Shown here one piece after another: positions 54,348-64,000 of a stretch of 64,000 bases of DNA (position 1 is its first letter; every line of letters begins with the position of its first letter). The notes under the pieces were generated by a model, which was not told where the DNA came from, did no database searches, and saw nothing but the letters and a program-made list of their open reading frames with translations. The position numbers and the translations under genes were made by a program. This DNA is from Mycolicibacterium chubuense NBB4 (GTDB taxonomy: Bacteria; Actinomycetota; Actinomycetes; Mycobacteriales; Mycobacteriaceae): the NCBI RefSeq assembly GCF_000266905.1, contig NC_018027.1, forward strand, positions 4,898,001 through 4,962,000. The letters run 5' to 3'.

Positions 54348-54689
54348 TTACGTTGCCGCGTGGAAAGCGTCGATGACGTCAGCGGGGATTCTCCCGCGAG
54401 TCGAGACGTTGTGGCCGTTGCGGCGCGCCCACTCCCGGATTGCCGCGCTCTGCTCCCGGTCGATCGCGGCGCGTCCCCGACCCGTGGCGACGGCGCGGCC
54501 GCGCCGCCTGCCGCCGACACGACGCCCCGCCTCGACCCATTGCTTGAGATCATTTCGGAGCTTTGTGGCGTTCTTCGCAGACAGATCGATCTCATAGCTC
54601 ACGCCGTCGAGGCCGAATTCGACCGTCTCATCGGCGGCGCCTTCACCGTCGAAATCGTCAACCAGTGTGACGGTAACTTTCTTGGCCAT
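54348..54689 (-). CDS. lsr2: Nucleoid-associated protein Lsr2
   Basis: H-NS-like silencer of 113 residues, ortholog of Rv3597c. The N-terminal dimerisation domain ([20 protein letters not shown] and a beta sheet) occupies about 1-65. A basic linker [14 protein letters not shown] follows, and the C-terminal DNA-binding domain has the AT-hook-like RGR in [10 protein letters not shown] near 97-106. It silences AT-rich, often acquired DNA. The 109-bp upstream gap to lysS should hold its own promoter. Confidence 0.96.
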   Translation of the reverse strand: MAKKVTVTLVDDFDGEGAADETVEFGLDGVSYEIDLSAKNATKLRNDLKQWVEAGRRVGGRRRGRAVATGRGRAAIDREQSAAIREWARRNGHNVSTRGRIPADVIDAFHAAT

Positions 54690-54798
54690 AGCGCCACTGC
54701 CCTTCCATATGCCTGAACGCGCGCGGTTCCCAGCAGAAACCGTGGCACCAATCTGCCATAAAGGTGCTTTTCATTCAACAAGGAAGAATCGTGGCGGT

Positions 54799-56316
54799 TC
54801 AGTTGCCGTGACGGCGAACAATCGGAAACAAAACCGTCTCCCTAATCGAGAGGCCTGTCAACGCCATCAACAAGCGGTCGATGCCCATTCCGGTGCCGGT
54901 GGTCGGCGGCATCCCATACTCGAGTGCGGCCAGAAAATCCTCGTCGAGTGCCATTGCTTCGTCGTCGCCGGCGGCCGCCGCGCGCGCTTGGGCTTCGAAC
55001 CTTTCCCGTTGGATGACGGGATCGATCAGTTCGGAGTATCCGGTCGCGAGCTCGATGTGACGGATGTAGAGATCCCATTTCTCTGTGACGCCGTCGATGC
55101 TGCGGTGTTCGCGTGTCAGAGGCGTGGTCTCGACCGGGAAGTCGCGGACGAAGGTGGGCGCCCAGAGCTTGTCGCCGACCGCGAATTCCCAGAGTTCTTC
55201 GACCAATTTCCCGTGTCCATATCCGCGGTCCCGGGGAATCTCGACACCCAAGCGATCGGCGATCTGCCAAAGTCGTTCCGTGCTCGTGGCCGGAGTGATC
55301 TCTTCACCGAGCGCTTCCGACAGCGACGGATACATTTGAATGGTGTCCCAATTTCCGTCGAGGTCGTAGACTGTGCCATCAGGCAATGGCACCGCGCGGG
55401 TACCGATCGCCTCGTCGGCCACCTCCTGAATAACTTCGCGGGTCATGGTGGCCGATTCGTCGTACGTTCCGTAAGCCTGATAAGTCTCCAGCATCGCGAA
55501 TTCCGGTGAATGCGTGGAATCGGCGCCCTCGTTTCTGAACACCCGATTCAACTCGAAGACCCTGTCGAATCCGCCGACCACACACCGCTTGAGAAAAAGC
55601 TCCGGCGCAATGCGCAGGTAAAGGTCGGCGTCGAGCGCATTGGAGTGCGTCACGAACGGGCGCGCCGCCGCACCGCCGGCCAATGTCTGCAGCATCGGTG
55701 TCTCCACCTCGAGGAAGCCCCGCCGTTCCAGCGCCGAGCGCACGGCCCGCACCACCGCGATGCGCTGCCGCGCGATCGAGCGGGCCTGGGGACGCACGAT
55801 CAGGTCGACGTAACGCTGCCGGACCCGCGACTCCTCGCTCATCTCCTTGTGCGCCACCGGCAGCGGCCGCAGCGCCTTCGAGGCGATTTGCCAGGAATCG
55901 GCGAGCACAGACAGTTCCCCCCGGCGGGAGCTGATCACTTCGCCGTGGACGAACACGATGTCACCGAGGTCGACGTCGGCCTTCCATGCGTCCAGGGAGG
56001 CCTGCCCCACCCGGTCGAGGCTGATCATCGCCTGTAGCTGGGTGCCGTCGCCTTCCTGCAGTGTCGCGAAGCAGAGCTTGCCGGAGTTACGCGCGAAGAT
56101 CACCCGGCCGGCGACGCCCACCTGCTCACCGGTGGCGGTGTCGGCCGGAAGCTCCGGGTACGCCCGGCGGAGTTCGGCGAGGGTGTGCGTGCGGCCCACG
56201 TCGGCGGGATAGGCCTCGTGCCCCTCGGCGAGCAGACGCTCACGCTTGGCCTGACGGATCCGGAACTGCTCGGGGATGTCAGAAGCCAGGTCACGATCGC
56301 CAGAATCAGAAGTCAC
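54799..56316 (-). CDS. lysS: Lysyl-tRNA synthetase, class II
   Basis: Class II enzyme of 505 residues, the same length as M. tuberculosis LysS1 (Rv3598c). It has an N-terminal OB-fold anticodon domain ([20 protein letters not shown] near 66), motif 1 in [17 protein letters not shown], motif 2 in [20 protein letters not shown], and motif 3 in [15 protein letters not shown] near the end. The GTG at 56316 gives the family N-terminus. Divergent from the PLP enzyme gene by only 23 bp, so it has lost the co-operonic position next to coaX. Confidence 0.95.
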   Translation of the reverse strand: MTSDSGDRDLASDIPEQFRIRQAKRERLLAEGHEAYPADVGRTHTLAELRRAYPELPADTATGEQVGVAGRVIFARNSGKLCFATLQEGDGTQLQAMISLDRVGQASLDAWKADVDLGDIVFVHGEVISSRRGELSVLADSWQIASKALRPLPVAHKEMSEESRVRQRYVDLIVRPQARSIARQRIAVVRAVRSALERRGFLEVETPMLQTLAGGAAARPFVTHSNALDADLYLRIAPELFLKRCVVGGFDRVFELNRVFRNEGADSTHSPEFAMLETYQAYGTYDESATMTREVIQEVADEAIGTRAVPLPDGTVYDLDGNWDTIQMYPSLSEALGEEITPATSTERLWQIADRLGVEIPRDRGYGHGKLVEELWEFAVGDKLWAPTFVRDFPVETTPLTREHRSIDGVTEKWDLYIRHIELATGYSELIDPVIQRERFEAQARAAAAGDDEAMALDEDFLAALEYGMPPTTGTGMGIDRLLMALTGLSIRETVLFPIVRRHGN

Positions 56317-56339
56317 GACGTGCCAGCTTAAATGAACTG

Positions 56340-57593
56340 ATGGACACGCCTGCCCACCCGCCGGTCGACCTGGCGGCCCTGCGGGCGCTGAGCGAGCAGC
56401 CGCTGGACTGGAGCGCCAGGGCGATACCGCCGCAGTGGTGGGGCCGCACGCCCGCCCAGGTCGTCGCGGAGGCACCCCGCTTGTTCGAAGCCGGCGTTTG
56501 GGGCCCGGTCTGCGTGCTGCGCGCCGACGCGCTGGCCCACAACCTCGCCACCATGGCCCGCTGGTGCCGCGAGCACCGTGTCGAGCTGGCACCGCACGGC
56601 AAGACCCACATGTCGCCCCAGCTGGCCGCCCGCCAGCTCGAGGCGGGCGCGAGCGCGATCACCGTCGCGAACGTCGCTCAGGCCGCGGTCTACCGCGCGT
56701 TCGGTGTTCACGACCTGGTGCTTGCCAACGAACTTGTCGACCCGGCCGGCCTGCGCTGGGTGGCCGCCGAACTCGAGCGCGACGCCGCGCTGAACTTCGT
56801 GTGCTGGGTGGATTCGGTGCGAGGTGTCGAATTGATGACATCCGCGCTGGCCGACGCGCGCCGTCGCGTACCCGTGTGCGTCGAGGTGGGTGTCCCGGGC
56901 GGCCGCACCGGGTGCCGGTCACGCGAGGACGTCGACGACGTGGCGCGGGCAGCCGCGGAGTCTCCCCGGCTACGGTTGGTCGGCGTCGCGGGCTACGAGG
57001 CCGCACGCGGGCAGGACGTGACCGCCGACTCCCTGGCGATCGTCACCGGCCATGTCGCCGCACTGCGCGCGGCCGTGCTGAGGCTGGCACCGCTGATCGA
57101 GAACGACGACGTCATCGTCAGCGCGGGCGGCAGCACCTACTTCGACGCCGTGGCCGACGGGCTGACCGGGTGGGCCGCCGGCGTCGCGGTGCGCACGATC
57201 CTGCGCAGCGGCTGCTACCTGACCCACGATCATGGCCTGTACGCCCGCACCTCGCCGCTGACGAGGGACGGCGGCGACGGGCTGCATCCGGCCCTCGAAC
57301 TGCACGCGCAGGTGATCTCGCGTCCCGAGCCCGGGCTGGCGATCGTGGCCATGGGCCGCCGCGACGTCTCGTTCGACCAAGGGCTGCCCGTCCCCCTCGA
57401 CCTGCCCGGTGCGACCGTCACGGCGCTCAACGACCAGCACGCCTACCTGAGGCTGGGCGGTGACCCGGTCGAGGTGGGCGCGTGGCTGCGGTTCGGGATC
57501 TCGCACCCGTGCACCGTATTCGACAAGTGGCGGGTGATCCCCGTGCTGGACGCCGGCGACCGGGTGGTCGATCTCGTCAGAACGTACTTCTGA
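56340..57593 (+). CDS. D-serine dehydratase-like / D-threonine-aldolase-like PLP enzyme
   Basis: Fold-type III PLP enzyme of 417 residues. The N-terminal alanine-racemase-like barrel has the Schiff-base lysine in [15 protein letters not shown] near 86. The C-terminal domain carries the zinc-site pattern of eukaryotic-type D-serine dehydratase and D-threonine aldolase, the H-x-C in [12 protein letters not shown] near 387. It probably acts on a D-amino acid or beta-hydroxy amino acid. It is on the opposite strand to the lysS/coaX block and interrupts it; the ATG lies 23 bp from the lysS start. Exact activity unproven. Confidence 0.75.
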   Translation: MDTPAHPPVDLAALRALSEQPLDWSARAIPPQWWGRTPAQVVAEAPRLFEAGVWGPVCVLRADALAHNLATMARWCREHRVELAPHGKTHMSPQLAARQLEAGASAITVANVAQAAVYRAFGVHDLVLANELVDPAGLRWVAAELERDAALNFVCWVDSVRGVELMTSALADARRRVPVCVEVGVPGGRTGCRSREDVDDVARAAAESPRLRLVGVAGYEAARGQDVTADSLAIVTGHVAALRAAVLRLAPLIENDDVIVSAGGSTYFDAVADGLTGWAAGVAVRTILRSGCYLTHDHGLYARTSPLTRDGGDGLHPALELHAQVISRPEPGLAIVAMGRRDVSFDQGLPVPLDLPGATVTALNDQHAYLRLGGDPVEVGAWLRFGISHPCTVFDKWRVIPVLDAGDRVVDLVRTYF

Positions 57594-57604
57594 CGGGGAA
57601 CTAC

Positions 57605-58420
57605 TCAGCGGGCCTGTTTCAGCTTCCCGCGCTGGATGTCCCGGTTGCGCTCGAAGACCAGCCGCAGCCCGTCGAGCGTGAGGTGACGGTCGTAGTGCTC
57701 GACGGTGTGCAGGTCTGCCAGCACCAGCGGGGCGCCGTGCCCGGTGGCCACCACGGCCACGTCGTCGCCGCGGAAGCCGTCGACGTCCTCACGCACGCGG
57801 GTGACCAGACCGTCGACCAGGCCGGCGAATCCGAACACCGCACCCGCCTGCATGCACTCGACGGTGTTCTTGCCGACGACCGACCGCGGCCGCGTGAGCT
57901 CGACGCGCCGCAACGCCGCCGACCGCGCCGCCGCCGCGTCGGAGGACACCTGCACGCCGGGCGCGATCGCGCCGCCCAGGAACTCTCCTTTGGCCGACAC
58001 CACATCCACACAGATCGACGAGCCGAAGTCCACCACGATCGCCGCCGTGCCGTACTTGTGATATGCCGCAAGACAATTCACGATCCGGTCGGCACCGACT
58101 TCCTTGGGGTTGTCGACCAGCAGCGGGATGCCGGTGCGCACGCCCGGTTCGATCAGGACGTGCGGCACCTTCGGCCAGTACTGCTCGAGCATCACCCGCA
58201 CCTCGTGCAGCACAGACGGCACGGTCGACAACCCGGCAGCCCCGGTGAGGCGCTCGGCGTCGTCACCGATCAGCCCGTCGATGGTCAACGCCAGTTCGTC
58301 GGCCGTCACCTCCGACTCGGTGCGAATCCGCCAGTGCTGGACCACTTTCGCGTGGTCTCCCGAGCCTGAGATCAGGCCGACGACGGTGTGGGTGTTGCGG
58401 ACGTCTATCGCGAGGAGCAC
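57605..58420 (-). CDS. coaX: Type III pantothenate kinase
   Basis: Phosphorylates pantothenate in CoA synthesis. It has 271 residues, ortholog of Rv3600c. ASKHA-fold motifs are [16 protein letters not shown] at 2-17, [20 protein letters not shown] near 92-111 with the catalytic aspartate following in DRIVN, and [20 protein letters not shown] near 125. The GTG lies 5 nt after the panD stop. Last gene of the folP-to-coaX operon. Confidence 0.93.
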   Translation of the reverse strand: MLLAIDVRNTHTVVGLISGSGDHAKVVQHWRIRTESEVTADELALTIDGLIGDDAERLTGAAGLSTVPSVLHEVRVMLEQYWPKVPHVLIEPGVRTGIPLLVDNPKEVGADRIVNCLAAYHKYGTAAIVVDFGSSICVDVVSAKGEFLGGAIAPGVQVSSDAAAARSAALRRVELTRPRSVVGKNTVECMQAGAVFGFAGLVDGLVTRVREDVDGFRGDDVAVVATGHGAPLVLADLHTVEHYDRHLTLDGLRLVFERNRDIQRGKLKQAR

Positions 58421-58425
58421 TCACA

Positions 58426-58833
58426 TCACCTCGGCGACAACAACTCGGCGGCGTCCAGCGGCACGTGCGCCGGATCGGCACCGAGGTCGACGGGCCGGTT
58501 GGCGGCGTCGACGAAGACCACCCTCGGCCGGTGGTTCCGAATCTCGGCGTCGGTCAGCGTCGCGTACGCGATCAGGATCACCAGGTCCCCGGGATGAATC
58601 AGATGCGCAGCGGCGCCGTTGATTCCGATCACCCCGCTGCCGCGTTTCCCGGCGATGGCGTAGGTGACCAGCCGCGCCCCGTTGTCGATGTCGACAATGG
58701 TCACCTGCTCACCCTCGAGGAGGTCCGCGGCGTCCATCAGATCCGCGTCGATCGTCACCGAACCGACGTAGTGCAGGTCGGCCTGGGTGACGGTCGCGCG
58801 ATGGATCTTGGATTTGAGCATCGTCCGTAACAT
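58426..58833 (-). CDS. panD: Aspartate 1-decarboxylase
   Basis: Pyruvoyl enzyme of 135 residues making beta-alanine for pantothenate; ortholog of Rv3601c and a pyrazinamide-linked protein in M. tuberculosis. The self-cleavage site Gly24-Ser25 is in [10 protein letters not shown], which fixes the ATG at 58833 as the start. The catalytic Lys9 is in [15 protein letters not shown] lies just upstream. The start shares one base with the panC stop (TGATG). Confidence 0.95.
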   Translation of the reverse strand: MLRTMLKSKIHRATVTQADLHYVGSVTIDADLMDAADLLEGEQVTIVDIDNGARLVTYAIAGKRGSGVIGINGAAAHLIHPGDLVILIAYATLTDAEIRNHRPRVVFVDAANRPVDLGADPAHVPLDAAELLSPR

Positions 58834-59771
58834 CAGTTCCTCCAAGGCAATTCGTGGCTCTCACCGGAAGCGACGCGGGGATGCCCCTCGATGTCGGCCC
58901 CGATGTCGATCGCGATGTTGTCGAGCAGACGGGTGTGACCGAGCCTGGCGGCGACCAGCATCCGCCCCGCCCCCTCGGCGGGCGCCGGGCCGAGCATCGG
59001 GTCGCGGACCTCGAGGTAGTCGACGTCGAGCGCGGGCACCTCGTCGAGAACGGCGCGGGCGGCGTCCAGGGCGGCGGGCACTCCCGTCGACGCGGCGTAC
59101 ATGCCGGCCAGCAGAGCCGCCGACAGCGCCCCGGCCTGTTCACGCTCGACCGGATCGAGGTAGCGGTTGCGTGACGACATGGCCAACCCGTCGGCCTCTC
59201 GAACGATCGGCACGCCGATCACGTGGACTGCCAGGTCGAGGTCGTCGACCATCTGCCGGATCAGGGTCAGCTGCTGATAGTCCTTCTCGCCGAAGAACGC
59301 GCGGTCGGGCCCGACGGCGTTGAACAATTTCAGCACGACCGTCAGCACCCCGGCGAAATGGCCTGCGCGCGAGGTTCCTTCAAGCTCGCCACCCAACGGG
59401 CCGGGCACCACGGTGGTGCGTTTGCCGTCGGGGTACATGTCGGACTCGGTCGGCGTGAAGGCGATCTCCACGCCCTCGGCCCGCAGCGCGGCCAGGTCGT
59501 CGTCGAGCGTGCGCGGGTAGGCGTCGAGGTCCTCCCCCGCGCCGAATTGCAGCGGGTTGACGAAGATCGACACCACCACGACAGCGCCCTGCACTCGCCT
59601 GGCGGCGCGGATCAACGTCAGGTGGCCCTCGTGCAGCGCGCCCATCGTGGGCACCAGCATGATCCGGCGGCCGGTGGCGCGCAGCGCGCGGGTGACCTCG
59701 CCGACGTCGCGCGGGCGCGAGTAGACGTTCAGTTGGCCCGCAACGAACTTGGGCGCTTGGCGAGTGATCAT
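58833..59771 (-). CDS. panC: Pantothenate synthetase
   Basis: Condenses pantoate with beta-alanine through a pantoyl-adenylate. It has 312 residues, near the M. tuberculosis PanC length (Rv3602c, 309). The HIGH-type nucleotide loop is [14 protein letters not shown] near 40, [13 protein letters not shown] near 70, GEKDYQQL near 160 and the KMSKS-type [10 protein letters not shown] near 196. The ATG at 59771 overlaps the upstream gene stop by 4 nt. PanD, its beta-alanine supplier, follows directly. Confidence 0.95.
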   Translation of the reverse strand: MITRQAPKFVAGQLNVYSRPRDVGEVTRALRATGRRIMLVPTMGALHEGHLTLIRAARRVQGAVVVVSIFVNPLQFGAGEDLDAYPRTLDDDLAALRAEGVEIAFTPTESDMYPDGKRTTVVPGPLGGELEGTSRAGHFAGVLTVVLKLFNAVGPDRAFFGEKDYQQLTLIRQMVDDLDLAVHVIGVPIVREADGLAMSSRNRYLDPVEREQAGALSAALLAGMYAASTGVPAALDAARAVLDEVPALDVDYLEVRDPMLGPAPAEGAGRMLVAARLGHTRLLDNIAIDIGADIEGHPRVASGESHELPWRN

Positions 59772-60715
59772 GACTGTCCCGCTTCGGCCAGCACGTCGAA
59801 CACCTCCTGTGGAGCGTGGGCCCGCTGCGCGGTGCGCAGCGAGTTGGTCCGGTACGCCTCTGCCAGACCGGGATTCACCTCGGCCAGCGCGTGCAGATGA
59901 CCGGCCACCGCGGCCGCGTCGCCCCGGGCGACCGGGCCGGTGAGCGCGCCCTGGCCACGTTGCAGGGCGTTCTCCAGGGACGCCCGCGCCAGCGGGGCGA
60001 TGATGCGTTCCGCGATCCCCCCCGGGGTGTCGCCGACGGTCTCCTGCCCCAGCAGTTCCTGGCCCCACAGCGCGGCGCGCAACGACTCGACCGCGTCGAG
60101 CAGCACCGTCACGACATGATTGCTGGAGTGCGCCAGCGCGGCGTGGTAGAGGGTGCGCGCATCTTCGCGGACGCGGAACGGTTCGCCGCCGACCTCGAGG
60201 ACCAGCGACTGGGCGATGGCGTAGCCGATCTCGTCCGCGGCGGTGATCCCGAAACACGTGCCGCGCAACCGGTCCAGGTCCTCGTCGGTACCAGCGAACG
60301 TCATCGCCGGATGGATCGCCAGCGTGATGCAGCCCTGGGCGGCCAGCGGTGCCAGCACCCCGATCCCGTTGGCGCCCGAGGTGTGCACGACGATCGTGTC
60401 GGGGCGGACCGCGCCGGTGGCCGCCAGCCCGGCGACCAGCGCCGACAGTTCGGCGTCCGGGACGGCCAGCAGGAGCAGTTCCGCGCGGCCGGCGACTTCG
60501 TCCACCGGGAGCACCGGGGTGTCGGGAAGCCAGCGCTGCGCGCGCTGACGCGATGCACGCGAGACCGCGCTGCAGCCGGCGACCACGTGATCGGCGCGCT
60601 CCAGTGCCGCACCCAGCGCCGCGCCGACCCGGCCGGCGGAGATGACGCCGATCGTCAGGCGGGCCGGACGGAGGCCGTCGTGGGGAACGTTCTCGCCGGC
60701 GGGGGGCTGCACCAT
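59768..60715 (-). CDS. DUF2520 Rossmann-fold protein (Rv3603c-like)
   Basis: Protein of 315 residues with a Rossmann-like N-terminal domain ([20 protein letters not shown] at about 20-39) and a helical DUF2520 C-terminal domain ([20 protein letters not shown] near 195). The layout is like ketopantoate or 6-phosphogluconate reductases. Because panE is often missing near panC, a reductase role in pantothenate synthesis is possible, but it is unproven. The ATG at 60715 is favoured by length; its stop overlaps panC by 4 nt. Corresponds by position to Rv3603c. Confidence 0.78.
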   Translation of the reverse strand: MVQPPAGENVPHDGLRPARLTIGVISAGRVGAALGAALERADHVVAGCSAVSRASRQRAQRWLPDTPVLPVDEVAGRAELLLLAVPDAELSALVAGLAATGAVRPDTIVVHTSGANGIGVLAPLAAQGCITLAIHPAMTFAGTDEDLDRLRGTCFGITAADEIGYAIAQSLVLEVGGEPFRVREDARTLYHAALAHSSNHVVTVLLDAVESLRAALWGQELLGQETVGDTPGGIAERIIAPLARASLENALQRGQGALTGPVARGDAAAVAGHLHALAEVNPGLAEAYRTNSLRTAQRAHAPQEVFDVLAEAGQS

Positions 60716-60794
60716 TGCAGACGACCTCGCAGATCTTGTCGCTGTCGTTCCAGTCCCGGCGCCGCGGGTACCGGACGGTCGGGGAAAGCCTAGC

Positions 60795-62012
60795 TCACTC
60801 CTCGCGGCGCCTACGCCGGCCGCCTCCCGACGGTGTGGCCTGCAGGCGCGCCAGCAACTCGGCCACCGACTGCCCGCCGGTGTGGGCGCCGCCGTCGCCG
60901 TCCTCCTGCTCCGGCTCCTCGGCTTCGAACTCGGGCTGGGGTTCGGGTTCGGGTTCGGGTTCGGACGGCCCCGCGGATTCCGCTTCGGCGAGGTGCCTGC
61001 CGCGCGGCGGTTCCGGCGGGGTGGGGGCGCCGGAGTCGGGTGCCCGCCGGCGGCCGACGTATTCGCCGGTGTCCTGCTGCGACTCCGGGGCGACCCAATT
61101 GCTGCCCGGCTCGCCGGCCGGGATCCACTGACCCTCGGCCGGTGCCGGCTGCCACCGCATGCCGGCGGGTGCGGCCGGTTGCGGCTCCGAAGGCGCTGGC
61201 GCGGTGGGCGGTAACCAGGGGAACTGCGGTCCCGGCTGCGGGGACGACGGCGGCGGGGCCGGCTGCTGGTGTGGGGCCGGAGGCGGCGGAGGACCCCACT
61301 GCTGGGCGGCCCTGCGGTGCGCACCTCCGTGCTCGGCGGCCTCGCGGGCCCACTCGTCCTCCGGCGGATGCGGTTCGGCGGGCACGTCGATGATCGGGCT
61401 CTCCACCGTGTCGGGGGCGTGGCCGTCGAAGTCCTCGTCCTCGTGGACGTCCTCGAGGTCCTCGGTGTCGATGCGGCTGCTGCTGACCCGCCCGGTGGTC
61501 TCGGTGCTCAGCGGGCCCGACGGCCAGCCGCCCATCGACTCGGCTCTGGAGTGATCCGTCTCGATCGCCGGCCGGTGCGACAGATCGGTGTCGAAGATGT
61601 ACTCCAGATTGGCCCGCAGCGCCGCCAACTCCGCCCGCAGCGCGGCGACCTCGTCCGCGGACTGGGCGCGCAGTTCGGCCGCGAGCTCGCGGCGCAGGTG
61701 GGACTCGACGGTCAGCTCGTATTCGCGGCGCGCCGAGATCTCCCGATCGAGCTGCAAGTCGTACACCAGCTTCAGATCGCGGACCTTGGCCTGATCGCTG
61801 TCGCTCTGCCTGCGATAGATGACGGACACGAACGCAGCGACCACTGCTGCCCACAACGCCAAAATGACGGCGAGCTTGAGCAATTCGACCCGACTGGTGA
61901 AGACCAGCGCCGAACTGGCGCAGATGGCGAGCACCAGCAACACCGTCATCAGGAACCAACCCCGCCGACTGCCGCTGCGCCGAATACGCGCGCCGCGAGT
62001 CGGATCGGTCAT
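60795..62012 (-). CDS. Membrane protein with coiled coil and Pro/Glu-rich tail (Rv3604c-like)
   Basis: Protein of 405 residues. Two membrane helices lie at about 20-40 and 46-66 (LMTVLLVLAICASSALVFTS; LLKLAVILALWAAVVAAFV). A coiled coil of about 70 residues follows (SARREYELTVESHLRRELAA, then ADEVAALRAELAALRANLEY). The rest is low-complexity Pro/Gln and a Glu-Pro run EPEPEPEPQPEFEAEEPEQE, encoded by GGGTTC repeats at 60940-60965. It recalls the mycobacterial DUF6779 family; function unknown. Confidence 0.75.
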   Translation of the reverse strand: MTDPTRGARIRRSGSRRGWFLMTVLLVLAICASSALVFTSRVELLKLAVILALWAAVVAAFVSVIYRRQSDSDQAKVRDLKLVYDLQLDREISARREYELTVESHLRRELAAELRAQSADEVAALRAELAALRANLEYIFDTDLSHRPAIETDHSRAESMGGWPSGPLSTETTGRVSSSRIDTEDLEDVHEDEDFDGHAPDTVESPIIDVPAEPHPPEDEWAREAAEHGGAHRRAAQQWGPPPPPAPHQQPAPPPSSPQPGPQFPWLPPTAPAPSEPQPAAPAGMRWQPAPAEGQWIPAGEPGSNWVAPESQQDTGEYVGRRRAPDSGAPTPPEPPRGRHLAEAESAGPSEPEPEPEPQPEFEAEEPEQEDGDGGAHTGGQSVAELLARLQATPSGGGRRRRREE

Positions 62013-62089
62013 GGGGCGACTGTACCCGTCACAGGTCATCTCGCGTGTCGACCTCACCGGCGATTCGGCGCGTCTCATCGCTCGATCGG

Positions 62090-62566
62090 TCAGCCGGGCG
62101 CGGCATCGGCGTTGGGCGGCTGGTCTTCCGGCGACTTGCAGCAATGCTGCAGCCACAGCGCCGCAACGACGAGCGCGAATGCGCACAGCGCGGCGACCAC
62201 GGCCCCCGGGGTGTCGGCGGCGGCCACCCGCAGCACGCTGCGCCGCGGCAGCAAGTACGCCACGACGGCCAGCCACCAGCCGAGCACGACGCTGCCCATC
62301 CACGCCGACGCCTTGGCGATCAGCACCGAGCGGGCCACGGCCAGCGGATGCAGCCTGCCTCGTCCGACGCCGATCTCACCGTCGCGAATCCTGGCCCGCA
62401 CGAAGAAACCCCAGCCGGCGACGGCGACGGCCACCCCCAGCAGCGAGATGCCGGTCCACATGGTGATCGGCGGGAACCACCGATACACCATGCGCACCAG
62501 CAGGTAACCGGCGACCGCCGTCACCACGACGGCGGCCAGCAGGTCGCGCTTGCGGGTCGGACCCAT
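62090..62566 (-). CDS. DUF3180 membrane protein (Rv3605c-like)
   Basis: Integral membrane protein of 158 residues with four helices: DLLAAVVVTAVAGYLLVRMV, ISLLGVAVAVAGWGFF, a third around MGSVVLGWWLAVVAYLL and a fourth at VVAALCAFALVVAALWL. Typical DUF3180 features are VGRGRLHPLAVARSVLIAKA and the arrangement right after folK. The start lies one base beyond the folK stop. Always near folate genes in actinobacteria; function unknown. Confidence 0.85.
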   Translation of the reverse strand: MGPTRKRDLLAAVVVTAVAGYLLVRMVYRWFPPITMWTGISLLGVAVAVAGWGFFVRARIRDGEIGVGRGRLHPLAVARSVLIAKASAWMGSVVLGWWLAVVAYLLPRRSVLRVAAADTPGAVVAALCAFALVVAALWLQHCCKSPEDQPPNADAAPG

Positions 62567-62567
62567 G

Positions 62568-63095
62568 TCAGTGCTCGGTCCCCACCCGCAACCTCAGGTC
62601 CGTGGGCCGCACGCCCGCGCGTTCGCTCGCGTCGACGTCGTCGAGCAGTGCGGCGATGCGGCGCCGCCGGGCCGCGACCGTCAGCGTGGCCTCGGGATCC
62701 ACCGCAAGCCACGGCACGAGCACGAACGCGCGCACGTGCGCGAACGGATGCGGCAGCGTCAGGGCGTCGTCGTGCGAGATCACCTCGACACCGCCGTCCC
62801 GCACCGCGACGAGGTCGACGTCGAGCGTGCGCGGCCCCCACCGCTGCTCGCGCACCCGCCCGGCCGCGTCCTCGAGTTCGTGGGCCCGGCGCAGCCAGCC
62901 GTGGCTGTCGAGCGCCGGATCATCGGCGATGACAACGGCATTGAGGAACGGAGCCTGTTCGACGCCGCCCCACGCGTCCGTCTCGTACACCGGGGACACC
63001 GCCACGACGGCGTGACCGAGCCCGTCGAGCACCGACTGCAGCCGCGCCATCCGGTCGCCCAGGTTCGACCCGATCGACAACACCACGGTGGTCAC
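62568..63095 (-). CDS. folK: 6-hydroxymethyl-7,8-dihydropterin pyrophosphokinase
   Basis: HPPK of 175 residues, ortholog of Rv3606c, transferring pyrophosphate from ATP to the pterin before FolP. It has the conserved start [12 protein letters not shown] at 4-15, the metal site [13 protein letters not shown] near 92, and [17 protein letters not shown] near 116. The GTG at 63095 overlaps the folB stop by 4 nt (GTGA), which fixes it. Confidence 0.94.
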   Translation of the reverse strand: MTTVVLSIGSNLGDRMARLQSVLDGLGHAVVAVSPVYETDAWGGVEQAPFLNAVVIADDPALDSHGWLRRAHELEDAAGRVREQRWGPRTLDVDLVAVRDGGVEVISHDDALTLPHPFAHVRAFVLVPWLAVDPEATLTVAARRRRIAALLDDVDASERAGVRPTDLRLRVGTEH

Positions 63096-63475
63096 GGCGC
63101 GGCTCCGCGTCCGCCCCGGCGCGACCGTCGCGCCACCACCGCGACGTCGGCGAAGTCGAGCGGGATCGGCGCCGAGGGCTTGTGCACCACGACCTCGACG
63201 GCGTGCACCCGCTCGTCGCGCATCACGTCCTCGGCGATCTCGCCCGCCACGGTCTCGATCAGGTTTCGCGGCGGTCCCCCGACGACATCGGCCGCCCGCT
63301 GCGCCAGAGCGCCGTAGTCGAGCGTGTCGGTCAGGTCGTCGCTGGCTGCCGCGGCGTGCAGGTCGACCCACACGGTGATGTCGACGACGAACTCCTGGCC
63401 GTCGCGCCGCTCGTGGTCGTACACCCCGTGATTGCCGCGAACACGTAAGCCGCGCAACTCGATTCGATCAGACAT
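63092..63475 (-). CDS. folB: Dihydroneopterin aldolase
   Basis: Aldolase of 127 residues, ortholog of Rv3607c, converting dihydroneopterin to hydroxymethyl-dihydropterin and glycolaldehyde. The substrate-binding start is [20 protein letters not shown] at about 10-29 with the conserved Glu, and the catalytic lysine is in [11 protein letters not shown] near 100. Overlaps folP upstream and folK downstream. Confidence 0.94.
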   Translation of the reverse strand: MSDRIELRGLRVRGNHGVYDHERRDGQEFVVDITVWVDLHAAAASDDLTDTLDYGALAQRAADVVGGPPRNLIETVAGEIAEDVMRDERVHAVEVVVHKPSAPIPLDFADVAVVARRSRRGGRGAAP

Positions 63476-64000
63476 GCCGCTCCGTCCCGGACCAGGCCGC
63501 TACCACGGTCAGCGCGTCGACCGAGGCGCGGACGTCGTGCACCCGCACGCCCCAGACCCCGTGCCAGCCCGCCAGCGCGGAGATCACCGCCGTCGCGGTC
63601 TCGCGGCCGCCCGGCGGCCTGGGCTCTCCGTCCGCTCCGGCCAGCAACGTTCCGAGGAACCGTTTGCGCGACGCGCCGACCAGGACGGGCATGCCGGTGC
63701 CGACGAACTCCGGAAGGGCACGCAACAGCGCCCAATTGTGCTGTGCCGTCTTGGCGAAACCGAGCCCGGGGTCGATGATCAGCTTCGCCGGGTCGACGCC
63801 CGCCTCCACCGCGGCGTCGACGCAGGCCATCAGGTCGTCGCGCACCTCGGCCACCACGTCGCGATAGGCGGGGACCGCGTGCGGGGTGTCGCTGCCGACG
63901 GAGCGCCAGTGCATCAGCACCCACGGCACACCGGCATCGGCGACGACGCGCGCCATGTCGGGGTCGGCCTTGCCGCCGGAGACGTCGTTGACGATCTGCG
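63468..64000 (-). CDS. folP: Dihydropteroate synthase, 5' end outside window
   Basis: C-terminal about 177 residues of the sulfonamide target that joins p-aminobenzoate to the pterin; ortholog of folP1 (Rv3608c). The frame is open to the last base of the window with [15 protein letters not shown], so the true start lies beyond 64000. Other motifs are [10 protein letters not shown] and the pABA-site loop [10 protein letters not shown]. The stop overlaps the folB start by 8 bp. First visible gene of the folate-pantothenate operon. Confidence 0.94.
   Translation of the reverse strand, partial: QIVNDVSGGKADPDMARVVADAGVPWVLMHWRSVGSDTPHAVPAYRDVVAEVRDDLMACVDAAVEAGVDPAKLIIDPGLGFAKTAQHNWALLRALPEFVGTGMPVLVGASRKRFLGTLLAGADGEPRPPGGRETATAVISALAGWHGVWGVRVHDVRASVDALTVVAAWSGTERHV

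Noticed and set aside
60930..60970. GGGTTC microsatellite as a regulatory or mobile repeat
   Set aside because: It lies within a coding frame and simply encodes a Glu-Pro run in a low-complexity tail.

Overview
The window is a roughly 68% GC, almost fully coding stretch of a mycobacterial chromosome. It most resembles a fast-growing Mycolicibacterium: gene content and order follow the M. tuberculosis Rv3556c-Rv3608c interval almost gene for gene, but with several inserts that are not part of that interval. This placement rests on recognised proteins and remembered gene order, not on a database search.

Region 1 (1-9471) is the KstR2 regulon for cholesterol rings C/D: fadE30-ipdF-kstR2-fadA6 on the minus strand diverge from fadD3-fadE31-fadE32-fadE33 on the plus strand, around a perfect KstR2 operator. 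Region 2 (9468-18838) is accessory. It holds a MerR metal-sensor module, an aspartate-type aminotransferase, the decayed 3' end of a REP13E12/DUF222 HNH gene, a ketone-body cassette (MHS transporter, 3-hydroxybutyrate dehydrogenase, acetoacetyl-CoA synthetase, divergent LysR), a lipase-like hydrolase, and a TetR gene paired with a small unknown gene across a 27-bp palindrome. Region 3 (18835-27287) is the KstR regulon for rings A/B and side chain: hsaA-hsaD-hsaC-hsaB, kshB, a secreted protein, fadE34 and kstR, with three recognisable KstR operators.

Region 4 (27291-36443) holds otsB, a LacI regulator, a Zur-box-preceded zinc ABC transporter, pxpA, an ArsR/MFS pair, a metallo-beta-lactamase-fold protein and an ArsB-type permease. 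Region 5 (36450-49610) is housekeeping and envelope: trmH-family methyltransferase, cysS, ispF, carD, lpqE, radA, disA, a membrane protein, canB, mutY, an AraC-type regulator, mhuD and lpqF. ispD, expected between carD and ispF, is absent, and ispF carries five identical 33-bp repeats in frame at its 3' end. Region 6 (49611-51480) is a cobalt uptake operon, cbtB-cbtA plus a histidine phosphatase, behind a cobalamin riboswitch; a 24-bp tandem repeat abuts the phosphatase stop. Region 7 (51527-64000) holds clpC1 with a ClgR-type operator, lsr2, lysS, a D-serine-dehydratase-like gene in reverse orientation, and a long folate/pantothenate/CoA operon running folP-folB-folK-three membrane or Rossmann proteins-panC-panD-coaX.

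No rRNA, tRNA, CRISPR array or intact insertion sequence was seen. Most minus-strand genes overlap by 4 nt (ATGA or GTGA), so regulation is concentrated in a few divergent intergenic gaps, which are annotated individually. The most unusual observations are the ispF repeat tail together with its dispersed parent repeat, the missing ispD, the repeat at the phosphatase 3' end, the riboswitch-linked phosphatase with an altered RHG motif, and the near-zero-length TetR control region.
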